Source of the DNA: Owenia fusiformis | Taxonomy: Eukaryota > Annelida > Polychaeta > Sabellida > Oweniidae | Length of the DNA: 64,000 nt | NCBI GenBank assembly: GCA_903813345.2 | Contig: CAIIXF020000005.1 | Location: 22,135,375-22,199,374, forward strand | Direction: 5' to 3' | Shown here: positions 34,405 through 48,000 of the stretch, one piece after another | Position numbering within the stretch: the stretch's first letter is position 1 | Layout of the letters: every line of letters starts with the position of its first letter | Position numbers and translations under genes: made by a program | Notes under the pieces: generated by a model | Databases searched by the model: none | Told to the model about the DNA's origin: nothing | The model's input: only the letters and a program-made list of their open reading frames with translations

Positions 34405-35522
34405 GCGGAGACGACTTTGTCAACCTTGTCTTCTGCTAGGAATTTATTTGGAAAGGATTGAAAAGGGTAGCAATTAAAATGAGCAACAGTGTCACGATTT
34501 AGAGAAGCCAAAATTTGGATTTTTATTGTAATGAAATTATCCGCTAACGCTACTGATCAATCACTTCCGCTTCCCCTCCCCCAGTGTGGAATGTGGAAAG
34601 AGCATTCCTACCTTGAATTCGAAGGTGTTGCTTTCCAAATTTTGTACGAGATGTGTGAGTGTTAATTTTAAGAAACAACGCCTGAAAGTGAATGGTCATT
34701 CCCCAATGGATTGAGAATTGGGCTTAAATCTTTTTCACGCATTGCAAATCACGCATTGCAAAATATTTTCTACTTTTTCACCTTTAAAAAAGATTCAGAT
34801 CACTAAAAGAACATATTTTCAGTGAAACTTCGCAAGGGTCAAGTGGACAAAGCATCAATTTCAATCCGTAAATCCAATTGTGAGCTTGATAACCATACAA
34901 CGAATGCGAACTATTGATTAGATGTGTTCGGATTGATTGAATCGGACATACCTTGCCTTAAAGTTACTGTGTGAATATACACACAACACTGTATATCACT
35001 TTAGATTTCATTGTATGAGGGGATAACATCTTTCCTCGAAATACTTCATCCATGCTGGAGCAATTCTGGAGGAAGTGAAATATTCTTGGACCAAGGAGGG
35101 GGGGGGGTAAGACCTCTTGCTTTCTCAGCTTAAGAACGGGTCGGTTGAATAATATTTTTGAGGAGGGATTTCTTCAATGTACATTCTTTGGTATAATTCA
35201 TCAGAAATAATTTATCATTGTATAAAATGTAAAGTTTAAATAAGTCCACGTGCAAAGTCACGGGTACACAGTGTATTACGCATTTTGTACATTACTAATC
35301 ATGAGTGAGTTGGGGATCACCAAAGAGATTTAAACAATTTTTATCTTGTAGGGTTTTATAAAGTGATATAGCATTTACATTTAACTAAATGGTTTCATTA
35401 AATTGGGCAATATCAAAACAATAAAAAAAATAAAAAAATGAATTCCATCAAGACCATGAAACTGTGTCAAAACATCCCAAAGAGACCATGAATATGTTTG
35501 TCAAAAAATCAAAAAAAAGAAT
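34405..35522. other. Intergenic, no gene recognised
   Basis: No exon-like frames. A G-run at about 35097-35107 and a repeated GACCATGAA...TGTGTCAAAA word at 35450-35560 are the only structures. Confidence 0.45.
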
Positions 35523-35545
35523 TTAACCCTAACTCTAACCCTAAG
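35523..35545. repeat. Short telomere-like CCCTAA track
   Basis: Three consecutive CCCTAA-type units (the middle one CTCTAA) match the animal telomere unit. The track is too short to mean a former chromosome end. Confidence 0.5.
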
Positions 35546-35859
35546 ACCATGAATATGTGTGTCAAAAAATCCCCAAAATGAATTCATTAATACACTCCCC
35601 TTCATAAGTTTGGCAACCTTAGCTCCCCCGTTGAACTACGTGTTAAAGCCTCTTTACCTTTGAATTTTTTATTTACTTAACCTGCAATGATATTACTTAT
35701 ACTATTGATGGAAACGTAATTTGACTTTATTTCCAATACCTCCAAATTTTCTCAATTTTTTCCTCAATTACAATAAGTTGAAAATTGATGAAAAATTTGA
35801 TGAATTTTTGAAAAGAATGTTTTTGTTTTTTTGAAAAACGGTCAGGAAACGTTAAGCCC

Positions 35860-36330
35860 GGTATACACCAATTGGGCAAAATCCCACTTGCCCCATCGAG
35901 TGCGATCTTGCCCCATCGAATCCCAACTTGCCCCATCTAATGCCACGAAGTCCCATGGGACCTTGATGACTTTGCCCCATCGAGTGCGATCTTGCCCCAT
36001 AGAATCCCAACTTGCCCCATCTAATGCCACGAAGTCCCATGGGACCTTGATGACTTTGCCCCATCGAGTCCCATCGTGCCCCATCGAATCCCAACTTGCC
36101 CCATTGAGCCGTATGGAGTCCCACCAGATCCCACGGAGTCTCTTGGCAGTAGCATTGTGTACAAATATCGTAAAATATGCTTTTTCTGACAAACTTTAAT
36201 ATAAAATCTATTTTTCATTGCCCCTTCGATTCGATATGCCTTTTTGGAGCTTTGCTTCATGGGACTCCGTGGGACTCTATGAGCTTCTGTGGGACTCCGT
36301 GGAACCCTATGGGTTCTGGGGGTAACTGTA
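35860..36330. repeat. CTTGCCCCATCGAATCCCAA minisatellite with inverted right part
   Basis: Sub-units of about 17-20 bp (CTTGCCCCATCGAATCCCAA) are organised in two near-identical higher-order units of about 87 bp (around 35892-35978 and 35980-36066, each including GCCACGAAGTCCCATGGGAC). At 36258-36315 GGGACTCCGTGGGACTC-type units appear in the opposite sense. All open frames on both strands here come from the array. Confidence 0.85.
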
Positions 36331-37224
36331 TATGTTTCTTTCAATCCATTGAATATGAAGGGGACTCCCCAGCCGTTGGATATTGAAGCATTTTTAATGT
36401 TTCTGCAGACATATTCACTTTATTAAAAACACAAGATCTGGAACCGTCGGAATACTTTGGGGAAGGCGGGGAACGGCATGTATACTCCATGTGTAGATGT
36501 GCAACATATTCAAATCACACCAAATAAAAAAATTAATAAAAAAATTGATGCCAAAAATTGGCCATACAATGGCGACCGGTCAGCCCACAAGGCTAATGTA
36601 CGTGACAGCTACTTTACCAAGTTACGACGAAATCGTAAGAACTTAGACACCCCTAACCCTGGTCGTAAGACTGACTTTTCAGAAAAGTCGTAACTTACGG
36701 AAATAGTTACGACGTTCGGAAGTTACGACGATGTACGAAAAACGCATTTTTTGCCAGTCGTAGTAAGAGAACAATGACTTACGACCGATCGTAAGTTACG
36801 ACCGTTTCCAAGAACGGTCCCCTGGGTAGTAAACTACAACGTCAAGGTTACAGGAGTAACATACTAAATTCCTATACTAAGAAAGCTATAACAAGAAATA
36901 AATGGATATGTATTAAATACAATATGCAGGAGAATATCATCATGAAGCACTGGAAAATTAATGAGAAAAGAGAACATTAACAAACGTATATGAAACAGTA
37001 TATTCTCCGCAAAGAGGGTAAACTAAGAAGACAGATCAACACAAGAACATCAGTAAGGGGAAGGGGAGAGTTTTCCGGCCGGATCAAAACGTTTAACCCA
37101 CCTACGCGCAGTCTCAAGTCTGTGGACCCTGAAGAAAGATAAGCAACATCGCAATCAAAGAAAGAAGACAAAGAAAGAAGACAATGAATGAAGAAACTAA
37201 TGCAGCAACAACAAATGACGTCCG
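36331..37224. other. No gene; TTACGAC repeat cluster
   Basis: Between about 36610 and 36820 the words AAGTTACGAC and its inverse GTCGTAACTT recur at least eight times, in both senses, as in subterminal parts of foldback elements. The remaining sequence is featureless. Confidence 0.5.
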
Positions 37225-37370
37225 TACGTCTTTCTGCCAACAACTGCCCCAAAACACGTAACTTTGCTTTAAAAACGTAACTTTTCTCCACGAAAAATGA
37301 ATGAATTTTCATGTAGGCATTTTCGAAATACGTTACTTTGCCTTTAAAACGTAACTTTATTGGACTTGAA
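37225..37370. repeat. Third copy of the AATGAATGAATTTT repeat
   Basis: AACACGTAACTTTGCTTTAA, CTCCACGAAAAATGAATGAA and AACTTTATTGGACTT repeat the block at 31740-31935. Confidence 0.75.
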
Positions 37371-37489
37371 CTGATTTTTTACTGAAATCAACATAGGCCA
37401 ATATATAATGAAAATTGCATATTATGGAATAAAAATGATTTGTTATTGTCATACTGATTACTCACTGAACAAGATGGGAGCTATGGTGA

Positions 37490-38051
37490 GCAATCACTCA
37501 CTTGTCCGTCCGTCCGTACGTCTTTCTGTCAACAACTGGCCCGTTTTAAAACCTCTGTCGATATGATGCCTGTTTTGAGTTATTCTTGTTCAAAATCAAT
37601 ATAGAAAACCCTTCTATGACTCCTGGTTCGAAAGCTTGCCTAATTTTAAAATGGCCGCCATTTCTGTCTCGCGAAATTCACTTTTGGACCATTTGCCTCA
37701 AAACTTGTGTTGATAGAATTCCCGTTTTAAGTTATTTTTGTTCAACAATACAGACCCCCCCCCCCCCTATGACTCCTGGCTCAAAAGATCGCCTATTTTC
37801 AAAATGGTCGCCATTTTTGTCTTGCAAAATTCACTTTTGGCCCATTTCCTAGCGTTACAACTAATTTCAGGATATGAAATAATTTTGTCACACAAAATCG
37901 GCAAAAAGTTATATCCGTTTTTTTTTATTTTCAGCCATTTTAGTTAACATTGATTTTTTTATGTTTTTGTGTCGCAAAATCCACTTTTGGACCATTTGCC
38001 TTAAACCTCTGTCGATAGGATTCCCGTTTTAAGTTATTTTTGTTGAACATC
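37490..38051. repeat. GTCCGTCC / AAAATGGC-type tandem intergenic repeat
   Basis: It starts with GTCCGTCCGTCCGTACGTC and continues with about three diverged ~165-bp units carrying CCTATGACTCCTGG, TTCAAAATGGTCGCCATTTT and CGTTTTAAGTTATTTTTGTT. Related units follow 43300 and lie at 53940-54455. It is interrupted at 38052 by the next element. Confidence 0.65.
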
Positions 38052-38116
38052 AGAGAGATTTCGTATCTGGTGAAAGTACAACTTATAACGTATACTTATA
38101 CTTATAGGTAAACGTA

Positions 38117-38337
38117 CAAGGTGTTTCATAATGTGGGCTTTTCGTCAGGAAAGATCTTCTCGGACTGTAATAAATACAGGTCAAAGGGATGCCATGTGTA
38201 CTTTCTCGAATTGTAGCATGTTTAGTTGATCCAAATGTGTTTGTCTAGAATAAAATAGGCTCATATACAATACATATGTTATAGACCCATCTCTTCTCAA
38301 ATTGACTTTTTGGAGATGCTCGTTATGAAACACCCTG
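38117..38337. mobile_element. TA-flanked MITE (CAGGGTGTTTCATAA type)
   Basis: CAAGGTGTTTCATAA on the left and the inverse of CAGGGTGTTTCATAA on the right (one mismatch) are flanked by TA at 38115-38116 and 38338-38339. TA duplication suggests a Tc1/mariner derivative. It lies within the insertion that splits the left arm of the 38.05-43.3 kb element. A 29-bp direct duplication (GCTACTGAATGGGTCGTTTC) follows at about 38353-38410. Confidence 0.65.
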
Positions 38338-40599
38338 TATGTCATATGTTGAGCTACTGAATGGGTCGTTTCCAGGAGCTACTGAATGGGTCGTTTCCAG
38401 GAATTGCTAGAACCTACTGGCTTGATTGGTGTTTCAAATTGATGGTTAAAGTATTTGATTGGATACTGTTCTCACCCAGCCAATTAATTTCAAAAAATGC
38501 TTGCGGTCAATTGTTCCACACTCACGTAGGCAAATCTTTATACGGAGATCCATCTGTATACGTTATCATCTACGTAAATATACCGTTTTGTAAGTTTATA
38601 CTGATCATGAAAACATTGAAATAATCAACTTGTTTATGTAATGACTCACTTTAAAGAATCATGACTCACTTTAAAGGATAGTGTTTATAATACACTACAA
38701 CTACAAGGACACGGAAGGCAAGCAAGCATTTAATTATAATGTGCATAATCTACACGTGTAGATGACAGTGCATTCACAGTCTCTAGTTGATGGAGCTTTT
38801 CTATAACGGGAATAGTTATGTTCCATTAAGTACAATTTAAAATTGATTTTAGTAAATATAATAGTTCGACATGACCCTTTAAACTATCAGTAGGACGGCA
38901 CATTGCCTTAACCCATCAGCTTTATGACGTGCACTTCCGCGTGGGACTATATCTTTACAACGGGAATTTCAAGTTTTTGTCAGTGTAGACATAAAAAGTT
39001 GCGGTCCTCTTACTCGCGCAGTTTTTAATATTTTCATTTGAAACTTGCAGGAACGGTGCTTTGAATCTAGCTCTCTACTCTTTGAAAACGTCATGTATAA
39101 TCAATACAGTTGACCTATTTATTTTTTGTCGTGAAAATATTATTTTTTTAGTTTATTTTTATTTTACAACTTTTTGGGAAAAAATGTAACAAATTTTTAT
39201 TTCTTGTCATATTTATCCGATATTTTGTAATCATGATATTCGAGATTCTTTTTAATGATGGTGCAAATTTCATAACAATTGATGAATTTTTATTATCAGT
39301 GTTTTGTTTTCCAAAAACGTTGTACCACTGTGTATGTTTCTTTAATTGACGGCACATTTGCTTTTAATTGGGCGAATGTACAGGTCCCGACGCAATAAGC
39401 TTTATTTGATTTAATACACTCAAAAATAAAGTTTGCTATCGAATCGGAATGTTCATAAAACATAAACCTTGCCTTCGTTTTCCCAATTCTAAAAGCAGGC
39501 CAAATAAACTATGATAATCGTTTAACTCTCGAGACTACAGAACTTGAACTTACTAAAATCGAAGTTGCCTATAGTTACGCTTGTAAAGTTAATTACATGT
39601 TTAACGCCCTGCTGAGTGAATGTATCTAATCAAATTTGTGACATACCCATAAGATCGTAGATCACAATTCTAAGTTTAAATGTAATTTGGATTCGTAAGA
39701 AGTATTTCTATTTTAAACTTACCTTTGCTGTCTGAAAAAGATCAATATTCATAGACGGAGATGTTGAAACCTACATTTCCTTTGAATGACCTGCATTTGT
39801 ACTACGAAATGATCCTGTGGAGAAAAGTTGATGAATTCCAAACAGCTAGTTCTAGCAAATCTACTAGTATAAGCTTACTTTCTTTCTTATTTCAATGTTA
39901 AAAATATCTATTCAAATGTTTCATTTTTAAAATGATCTTGGCTTCCCTTAACTTAAATGTGTGACTAATGAAGAATGCTTTTTACCACATCAAACTTAAG
40001 ACGTGAACTTGACAATTACTCGTGTTATAACGCGATTTTCTTTCATTTTCTACAAAAATGGTATGATTTCGAACGGTCACTTATGTAAATCTATCACCGT
40101 GGTATGATTGAAAATGAAAGAACTGAACCAAGTATTGTCGACTTGTTTGAATTATAAGATTTATTTTGATTGATTTAACCTCTTCTTGAATTTTAAAACT
40201 TTTGTCCGAATTACATCTGCTATGGAATTAAAGTTCAAATATACCTCAGAATTGCTTATTGAATTAACCTAGCAATTAATTTGAAAATAATTCTTATCAT
40301 AGGTTATATATCATAGATCATAGATATGTAAAAAATAAAAATGTGTTTTGAAAGATGAATTGATAACAAACGTTTTCGCACACTTGCCATTTCCACTTTC
40401 AGCCCACTTAAAGCACGAAATCCCGTATGACGTAATATAACGAAAATGCTCAGATAATTGGTATTTTTTATTTTAATTCAACTAACATTGACCGTTCAGT
40501 TATGAACGTGTTTAAAGTTCTCATGTTAAAATAAATAAATATGTGGAAAGGCAATGGTTTAAAGCTTATGAAAATGTCAAAATCATAATTCAGTTTTTA

Positions 40600-42750
40600 A
40601 AATAAGATATTGACATATGCATTCACGCACATTTGACATTATCTCTTTTTGTGCGATTCAAACATAAAAATCTCATTACAGTTGTACATAAGAACCAATC
40701 TTAGTCATGCCTTTCTAATAAAGGAACTAAATTTGAATCAAAAAATAATTCTGTGTAAAGATGATTCCCCATAGATATAATAAATGTCAAAAAATGTCAA
40801 AGAAATTATCAAAAATCAAATACTCACACGCTTTTAAGCACACATGACCTTTTCCAGTTTTGCTCATTTAATTTACCTTGAAAACCAAGGAGACCGAACT
40901 CAATTTCTAAATACAACCTTGATACGTGTACCAGGTTTATAATTGCATTTTCTCATGGAAGGAATCAAGCAAAAATTATAAAAATAATTCTGCGTAGAGG
41001 TGATGCTTCACAAACAATATTAATGTAAAAAAATTAATTCATTTCTTCAAAATTAAATACTGACACGCATTTACGCACACATGACCTTTTCCAGTTTTGC
41101 ATATTTCATTGACCTTGAAAACCAATGAGACTGGACGCAATTGCCAAATATTTCGTTGATACGCGTGCCAGGTCTATAATTGCATTTTCTCATGGAAGGA
41201 ATCAAGCAAAATTTATAAAAATAATTCTATGTTAAGGTGATGCTTCACAAATAATATTAATGTCAAAAAATTAATTCATTTCTTCAAAATTAAATACTGA
41301 CACGCATTTACGCACACATGGCCTTTTCCAGTTTTTCTTATTTCAACTACCTTGAAAATCAATGAGACTGGACGCAATTGCCAAATACTTCTTTGATACG
41401 CGTGCCAGGTCTATAATTGCATTTTCTCATGGAAGGAATCAAGCAAAAATTATAAAAATAATTCTATGTCAAGGTGATGCTTCACAAATAATATTTATGT
41501 CAAAAAATTAATTCATTTCTTCAAAATTAAATACTGACACGCATTTACGCACACATGACCTTTTCCAGTTTTGCTTATTTCATTTACCTTGAAAACCAAT
41601 ATGAGACTGGACGAAATTGCCAAATACTTCTTTGATATGCGTGCCAGGTCTATAATTGCATTTTCTCATGGAAGGAATCAAGCAAAAATTATAAAAATAA
41701 TTCTATGTTAAGGTGATGCTTCACAAATAATATTAATGTCAAAACTTTAATTCATTTCTTCAAATCCAAATACTGACACGCATTTACGCACACATGACTT
41801 TTTCCAGTTTTGCTTATTTCATTTACCTTGAAAACCAATATGAGACTGGACGAAATTGCCAAATACTTCTTTGATACGCGTGCCAGGTCTATAATTGCAT
41901 TTTCTCATGGAAGGAATCAAGCAAAAATTATAAAAATAATTCTATGTTAAGGTGATGCTTCACAAATAATATTAATGTCAAAAGTTTAATTCATTTCTTC
42001 AAATCCAAATACTGACACGCATTTACGCACACATGACCTTTTCCAGTTTTGCTTATTTCATTTACCTTGAAAACCAATATGAGACTGGACGAAATTGCCA
42101 AATCTTCTTTGATACGCGTGCCAGGTCTATAATTGCATTTTCTCATGGAAGGAATCAAGCAAAAATTATAAAAATAATTCTATGTTAAGGTGATGCTTCA
42201 CAAATAATATTAATGTCAAAACTTTAATTCATTTCTTCAAATCCAAATACTGACACGCTTTTGCGCACACGTGGCCTTTTCTTCTTTTGCTCATTTTATT
42301 TATCCTCAAAATCAGTGGGCCTAAATACATTGTCCGATACTTCTTTAATACGTGTCAGGTCTAAAATCGCAGTTTATCATGAAAGAAATCGAACAATTAT
42401 CATAAAATAATTATGTGTAAAGGTGATGTTCTTCAGATTATATAAACATCAAAATTGTAATTCATTTGTTGAAGGTTAAATATCCACATGCTTAGGCACA
42501 CATAACCTTTTCCCTTTTGTTCATTTTATCTATCTTTAAAATCAGTGAGCCTGAACTCAATGCTAAATACTTTTTGATACGAGTCAGCTCCAGGTCTAAA
42601 ATTGCATTTCATCATGGAGCAAATCGAGCAATCATTATAAAAATAATTCTGTGTAAAGGTGATGTTCCAAAGACAATATATATGTCAATTTGATAATTCA
42701 GTTACTCAAAATGAAATATCCACATGATTTTACGCACACATGATAATTTC
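40600..42750. repeat. ~238-bp satellite array
   Basis: TGACACGCATTTACGCACAC starts units at 41061, 41298, 41535, 41774 and 42013 (spacing 237-239 bp). More diverged units lie at about 40610, 40824, 42251, 42490 and 42720. The five middle units are nearly alike, while outer units are increasingly different, the usual pattern of a homogenised satellite. Each unit contains TCATGGAAGGAATCAAGC and GATACGCGTGCCAGGTCTAT. Confidence 0.95.
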
Positions 42751-43300
42751 CTGAATGACGCTACTTTTTGGATTCAACCATGCATATAACGTCGTAAAAT
42801 ACACATTTCTACCGAAATTATGCCCAGCCGTTTTCGTAGAAAATGTAACAAATGAAGGCATTTTATCGGAACTGATTGATATTTGGTACTTATAGAATAT
42901 CGTATTTACTTTAACTTTTAAGCGATTCAGACATTTAAAAAAATTATGTTTAATCAATGTTAATTTCGCACGAATATAGGGTACAAAATGAGTGAAAGTC
43001 CCACGTGTTTGATTGCATTTTACTCCCATTTATGTGCATTTTTCTAGTTTAGTTGGAAAGAAGAGATCAGTAGAATTCTATCCGTCAATTTCATTTTCAA
43101 ATGTTTAAATGTTTACCGTTTCATTGGACCTCATAAAGATGGTAGCCAACGGACCAGAAACAAGTAGTGCGATGACGTCATATATCGCTACACCACTTTG
43201 ATATAAAGTTTGGTAAACAACAATGGGTTTTTTCAATGTGCCGTCCTACTGTATACGTATACGTATAAGTTGTACTTTCACTTATGTGCGAAATCTCTCT

Positions 43301-45058
43301 ATTAATACAGAAAACTCCCCTATGACTCTTGGTTCAAAAGCTCGCATATTTTCAAAATGGTCGCCATCTTTGTCTTTCGAAATTCAATTTTCGCCCATTT
43401 CCTAGCTTGAATAATTTCGGGTGTTCTGCGTTGTAAAAAGCCATGTCACTGTAGTTGTTTGAAATAATTTTGTTTCAAAAAATCGGCAAAAAATTATATC
43501 TGTTTTTCATTTTCTGCCACTTAGCCATCATTCACTTTTGAGCAACACCATGTGAGCCCAGTACCCACGGTATTATTCTTGTCATATTGAATGTATATAG
43601 TTTTTACAAGCTTGACGTTGAAGTGAGAAATCAAACATTACGTATATTCTTAAAAAGAGGACGACATGATTTTAAAAGGCAGCTCAGAATGGTGAAAAAC
43701 TGCATGATTTTGAAATAATTTCTGGACATGGGGGAGCGACTGCCCCCCCCCCCCTGGCTGCGAGCCTGCATATTTCTTTTTAATTGAATAAAAATACAAT
43801 AAGATCTATGATGTTTTCTTTATCTAGATTCCCCATGAACGGCATTCCCCCCCCCCATCCTCTAAACGAAAAACAAATTCATTTTTCAGTCAGCATCACT
43901 TCTAACAATTCCAACAAAATATTCCTTTTTCAAAAAGTTTAAAAACATTTTATTTACATTCTGGGAGAGTCCGTTAGACCTATGATTTTAAATTCAATAT
44001 AAAATCAATATCTTTGCCTCTACATTTAACGCTTAAATTTATAAGCTGTATTGTTCAATCAATTCTCCTACATACTGTATACTGCCTACTCAAATGGTTA
44101 AATCAATACTTTGTATTATACCTAACAGGATTATCCTTCACAGCATGAAAAATTGAAGAAAATGGACTAAGAATTTAGGTAATAGCCTTGAGCTGCGATT
44201 TTGGATTAAGACTAATAGGTCTTCCAAGGTTTTTGGTCCATTGTAAGACACTCCAGCTGTCGAGCTAAACAATGGATGATTATTGCTACTTTAAAGGGGT
44301 CAATTAAGAGCCATTCAAATTAAAGAGAGAAACATATGTAATCTCATGATCATAAAAATGGAGGCATCTGCTCAAAGATGTGAGATTGATGTTTAGGGCT
44401 GCATAAAAAGCATGCTGATAATGAAATCCCAGAGAGTAGAAGTAAACGTTGCCATTGAAAATTGTGATAAAAACAGATGAGGATTAATACATATAATTTA
44501 AAGTGAATCTATATCAGATACACACAGGTAAAGAAAACTGAAATATTCAATATCAACTCAAATGTCAGCTTTCTAATTGATTTGCATTTCAAAAATGTTT
44601 TTCATTTGAATGATCCTTTTGTGGCTATTTCATTTATTAATTAACATGTTCATAAACAAGATGGCGAACTACATGCTTTAATATCAAACTGATGGAAACT
44701 CAAACTATTTCAAATTTCCATGACTTAGAAATGACAAGATTTCAACCAGGTATCTGTTTAGGTACAGTAGTTGTTTTCATTTTGGAATATAATGTTCAAA
44801 TTTTTGCTTGGTTCATCATCTTCAAATTAATGTTTCTGTTTAATTCTGTTTTTGAATAGTATAATTCTATCCTGGGATTTTTAGAGGGATTTTTGTTATG
44901 CTTTGATGGAACACGTTTGAAGAAAAACGGTGCAGTACGAGACTCGGAATCCTTGATTTTCAAACATCCGGTAGGTCAAACATTCAAATTAACGGTCGAA
45001 GTTAGTACCGCGTGTATTTGGCATAACTGCATGGTTGGCTATCAAATAATATAACGCC
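43301..45058. other. Repeat remnants, no gene
   Basis: 43301-43560 continues the AAAATGGTCGCCAT repeat. 43680-43775 is a piece of the CCCGTAGCCAG MITE with a C-run. The rest, to about 45058, shows no exon-like frame. Confidence 0.5.
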
Positions 45059-48000
45059 CATTCCAGATATAAGCGTGCAATTGGCATTTGAAAATTTCGA
45101 AAATTAAAGTTTCCCCGATTTGTTTGAAAATGATACATGTGAATGTACAATATCTTGGGAGGCAGAATTCAAAAAATTGGCAATTAATCATTAACATTAT
45201 TGATTTTAACAATGGTTGAACTATGGTACCCCTTTATTTGAAAAAGTCAACATGTTATGTACGTATCTATGTTTTATTCGAGATTAGGGTACTATATCGC
45301 AATTGGGGATATAGCAAATCGGATAATGCATCCATTTTTTATTTTTACTATGGTTTTCTAGTAACTGTACACATGAATATTTTTCCTCAATGCCTTTTAT
45401 ATTTTTAAACCAAACGTTAGTTTTCATTAACTATAAAATGAAATTTTTCATTTATGGAACTTCTAAAAAATACAATATCTTTGATTATGCCTTAGTCAAT
45501 AACAAGGAAATCATGTTATCCAATTTTCTTTTTAAATGTAGTCTGAAGATCTTTTTGTTAGACACAAATTCCTTCGTACTGTATACATAGTCACGGTTAA
45601 GTCACAACTGTCCCCGAAATCAAATACTGAATAATAACGTACAAAACTATGATTTCTTATCAGACGACATTGGTGGTTTATGATACAAAAAATGAATTAA
45701 CACTATCGGACAGGTACAATCTCATTCAATAACGCACTGACCTATAATATAGACAGCAATTTTCATAAACTTTTGATTGTTCTAAGATTATAACGTAAAA
45801 GTATAACGTACATAACTTTAATATCACATCAGTTTAAGTGATCTCATTTTATGAACTAGTTGATATGATCATCACTCAATAGCTTTTCTCACTTGTGTTG
45901 ATATTAACTCGTTGACTAAATGATATCACTCAGAATGTTGTGATATTGCATAATATATAAATTTAAGCTGCACTTCCAGCATTGACAATGTCAAACAAGA
46001 ACTAGTCACGTTAATTAGTCTCTTTATTCGTACTCATCATCTGTACGATATAGGTTACATATCACCAGCCGTTATTTTCAACATCCGACCAAATTTGCCT
46101 CCAGCTCATTGCTCGACATTTATTTCACAAAGCACTCGGGTTTTGACCACCCATTTAATATCTTCTTAATCTGGCCAATGGAAAAACTGTTAATCATCTC
46201 TGTCATCAATTTAACTTTCTCATCTTCAACATCATGATCAGTTTCATCATAGTTCATTGTATTGAATGATATACCGGTTTTCATCATATATTTCGGTAAC
46301 GAAATCATCAAATTAGCAATCTGAATCTGTTTGAGCAGATGAATGACATCAACGACGTCGGTTATATTATTGGCAGCCCTTAGGAGTTTTGTTATCGTCA
46401 ATTTGTCATTGTAATCATCCTGTTTGCCAACGTCACAACATGTTATATTACTTACTACCCTTACTGCAGAATTGTTTGGATCTTTGAATTTGGGTATTAG
46501 AGTGTCAATAAAACGAGACAGAGTACAAGTAGTTGTGGACTTTCTTCGGAAACTAGTATCTCAAAATGTTTGTGCTTCAGTTCCGTCTTCTTTCCAATAT
46601 AACAGTTGGAAAAGAGTCAATCCGGGCAGATGGTTCCAGTTCGGATCCTTTTACTTCTGTAGATTTGGGAGAGTTTTCATCATTACAAACATTCTGTCGT
46701 CTTTCAAAATGTTCTTCATGTGCTTTAACTCACTTTAATACTGATGCCTTATTCTTTCCACGTGTCAAATTCAACTCAAGTGTTGGAAAATTCAAGAGAA
46801 CAAATTTCTCTTGTTCAACTTCCACAATTTGCAATATTCTCTGTACCTTGTTTCTCCTGTACCTTTATTTGTTTCCATTGTCCAAATTTGAACGAAAGCT
46901 GTATCTTGTCTTGAATTTCTTGAATTGTTGGTCCAAGTTCATTTTTGACAAATGTTTCCAGATTTACTGGTACATCAATGTTGATCTTCCATAATGCTTT
47001 GAGGATTAGGGTCGTGTTCTGATGTCAAATACATACGATTTAGGAATGACACAAGTTAAACTATATTTTGGCCTCATACTATAGAAAATATAGTTATTTT
47101 GACATCATTGGGGTTTTCTGCGCAGACAGAATTTCAAGTATAGATTTTATTTAAAAATATTCCATTCAAATATGGCAGCAGGAAGAGGTAACATAAAATT
47201 GTTATGTACGTTATCAATTCGAACGTACATAACCAGACAATTTTTCGTAGTATAGAATCAAACAGTGCCAATTTACTCTGTGTACCAATTAAACAACTTA
47301 GTCTGTAAGTAATTGGTACCTATATAATCTCAAACTATTCATCAATAAATTTTCGACAAGACTGTCATCTTGGAGAGGCTGTTTATCCATCTATTTCTAC
47401 GTATTTATGCTTAATACCCATTTTAAATTTACATAATTTACTGGCTGGCATTGTGGCGAATTCAAATAACCCGCGTGTACAATTTTGAATTGAGCTAGCC
47501 CTGAATTCTGGGCTTAGATTCGTAAAATCTAGTACATAACAATGCCGTACATAACGATACCGTACATAACAATATTGCTTATAAATCCATGTATGCTAAA
47601 AACAAAGAATTTCAGATTCGGTTCAAAATGCGCTATAAGATGCTTAGAGACTATGTTAACATACCAGCGTAGCAAAAATGCCAACAGTTCCAGTTCTTTT
47701 CTGTAATACCAATAACGTACGTAACATTCTTAACCATACGCTTGAGAAATGGATCATTAATTGATTATATTTTGAAAATCTGATTATATTCTCGTAAACA
47801 ACTTATTTATGTTGTTTGGCATACCAAGTGTAAGTATTATGTTATGTAAATTAACAAGATAATTGGTCATTTTAGGATAGCAATTAATTTATTGAACCAT
47901 AGGGGTACTCATTCTAAAAAGTTGGCGACACTACTTTAAAGGTCTCTAGAAATTGTACGAAACATTCAAATTCAATGAAATTTTCACAAAACCTTTATTT

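Larger units (their letters stand above)
38052..43300. mobile_element. Inverted-repeat element enclosing a satellite array
   Basis: AGAGAGATTTCG and GTGAAAGTACAACTTATA at 38052-38095 recur inverted at 43260-43300, and CAGTAGGACGGCACATTG at 38888-38905 recurs inverted at 43234-43251. In the right arm these two parts are adjacent; in the left arm 38099-38887 separates them, so the left arm has a later insertion. Sequence outside both ends is the same AAAATGGC-type repeat, supporting insertion into it. The target duplication is unclear (ATCA/ATTA). No transposase; the centre is a ~238-bp satellite. Confidence 0.6.

Noticed and set aside
35523-35545. Interstitial telomere as a sign of a chromosome fusion
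   Set aside because: Only about three CCCTAA-type units; such short tracks arise by chance or repair.
35831-36344. Several open frames of 69-122 codons on both strands
   Set aside because: All are by-products of the CCCCATCGAATCCC minisatellite, whose unit happens to lack stops.
40600-42750. CRISPR-like regularly spaced repeat
   Set aside because: Units are contiguous 238-bp satellite monomers without unique spacers, in a eukaryotic context.
42730-43029. 99-codon minus-strand open frame
   Set aside because: It overlaps the edge of the satellite array and has no conserved motif or exon signals.
46424-46994. Plus-strand open frames of 104 and 142 codons
   Set aside because: They are antisense to the more coherent minus-strand pseudogene at 46120-47018 and have Phe/Leu-rich composition typical of antisense frames.
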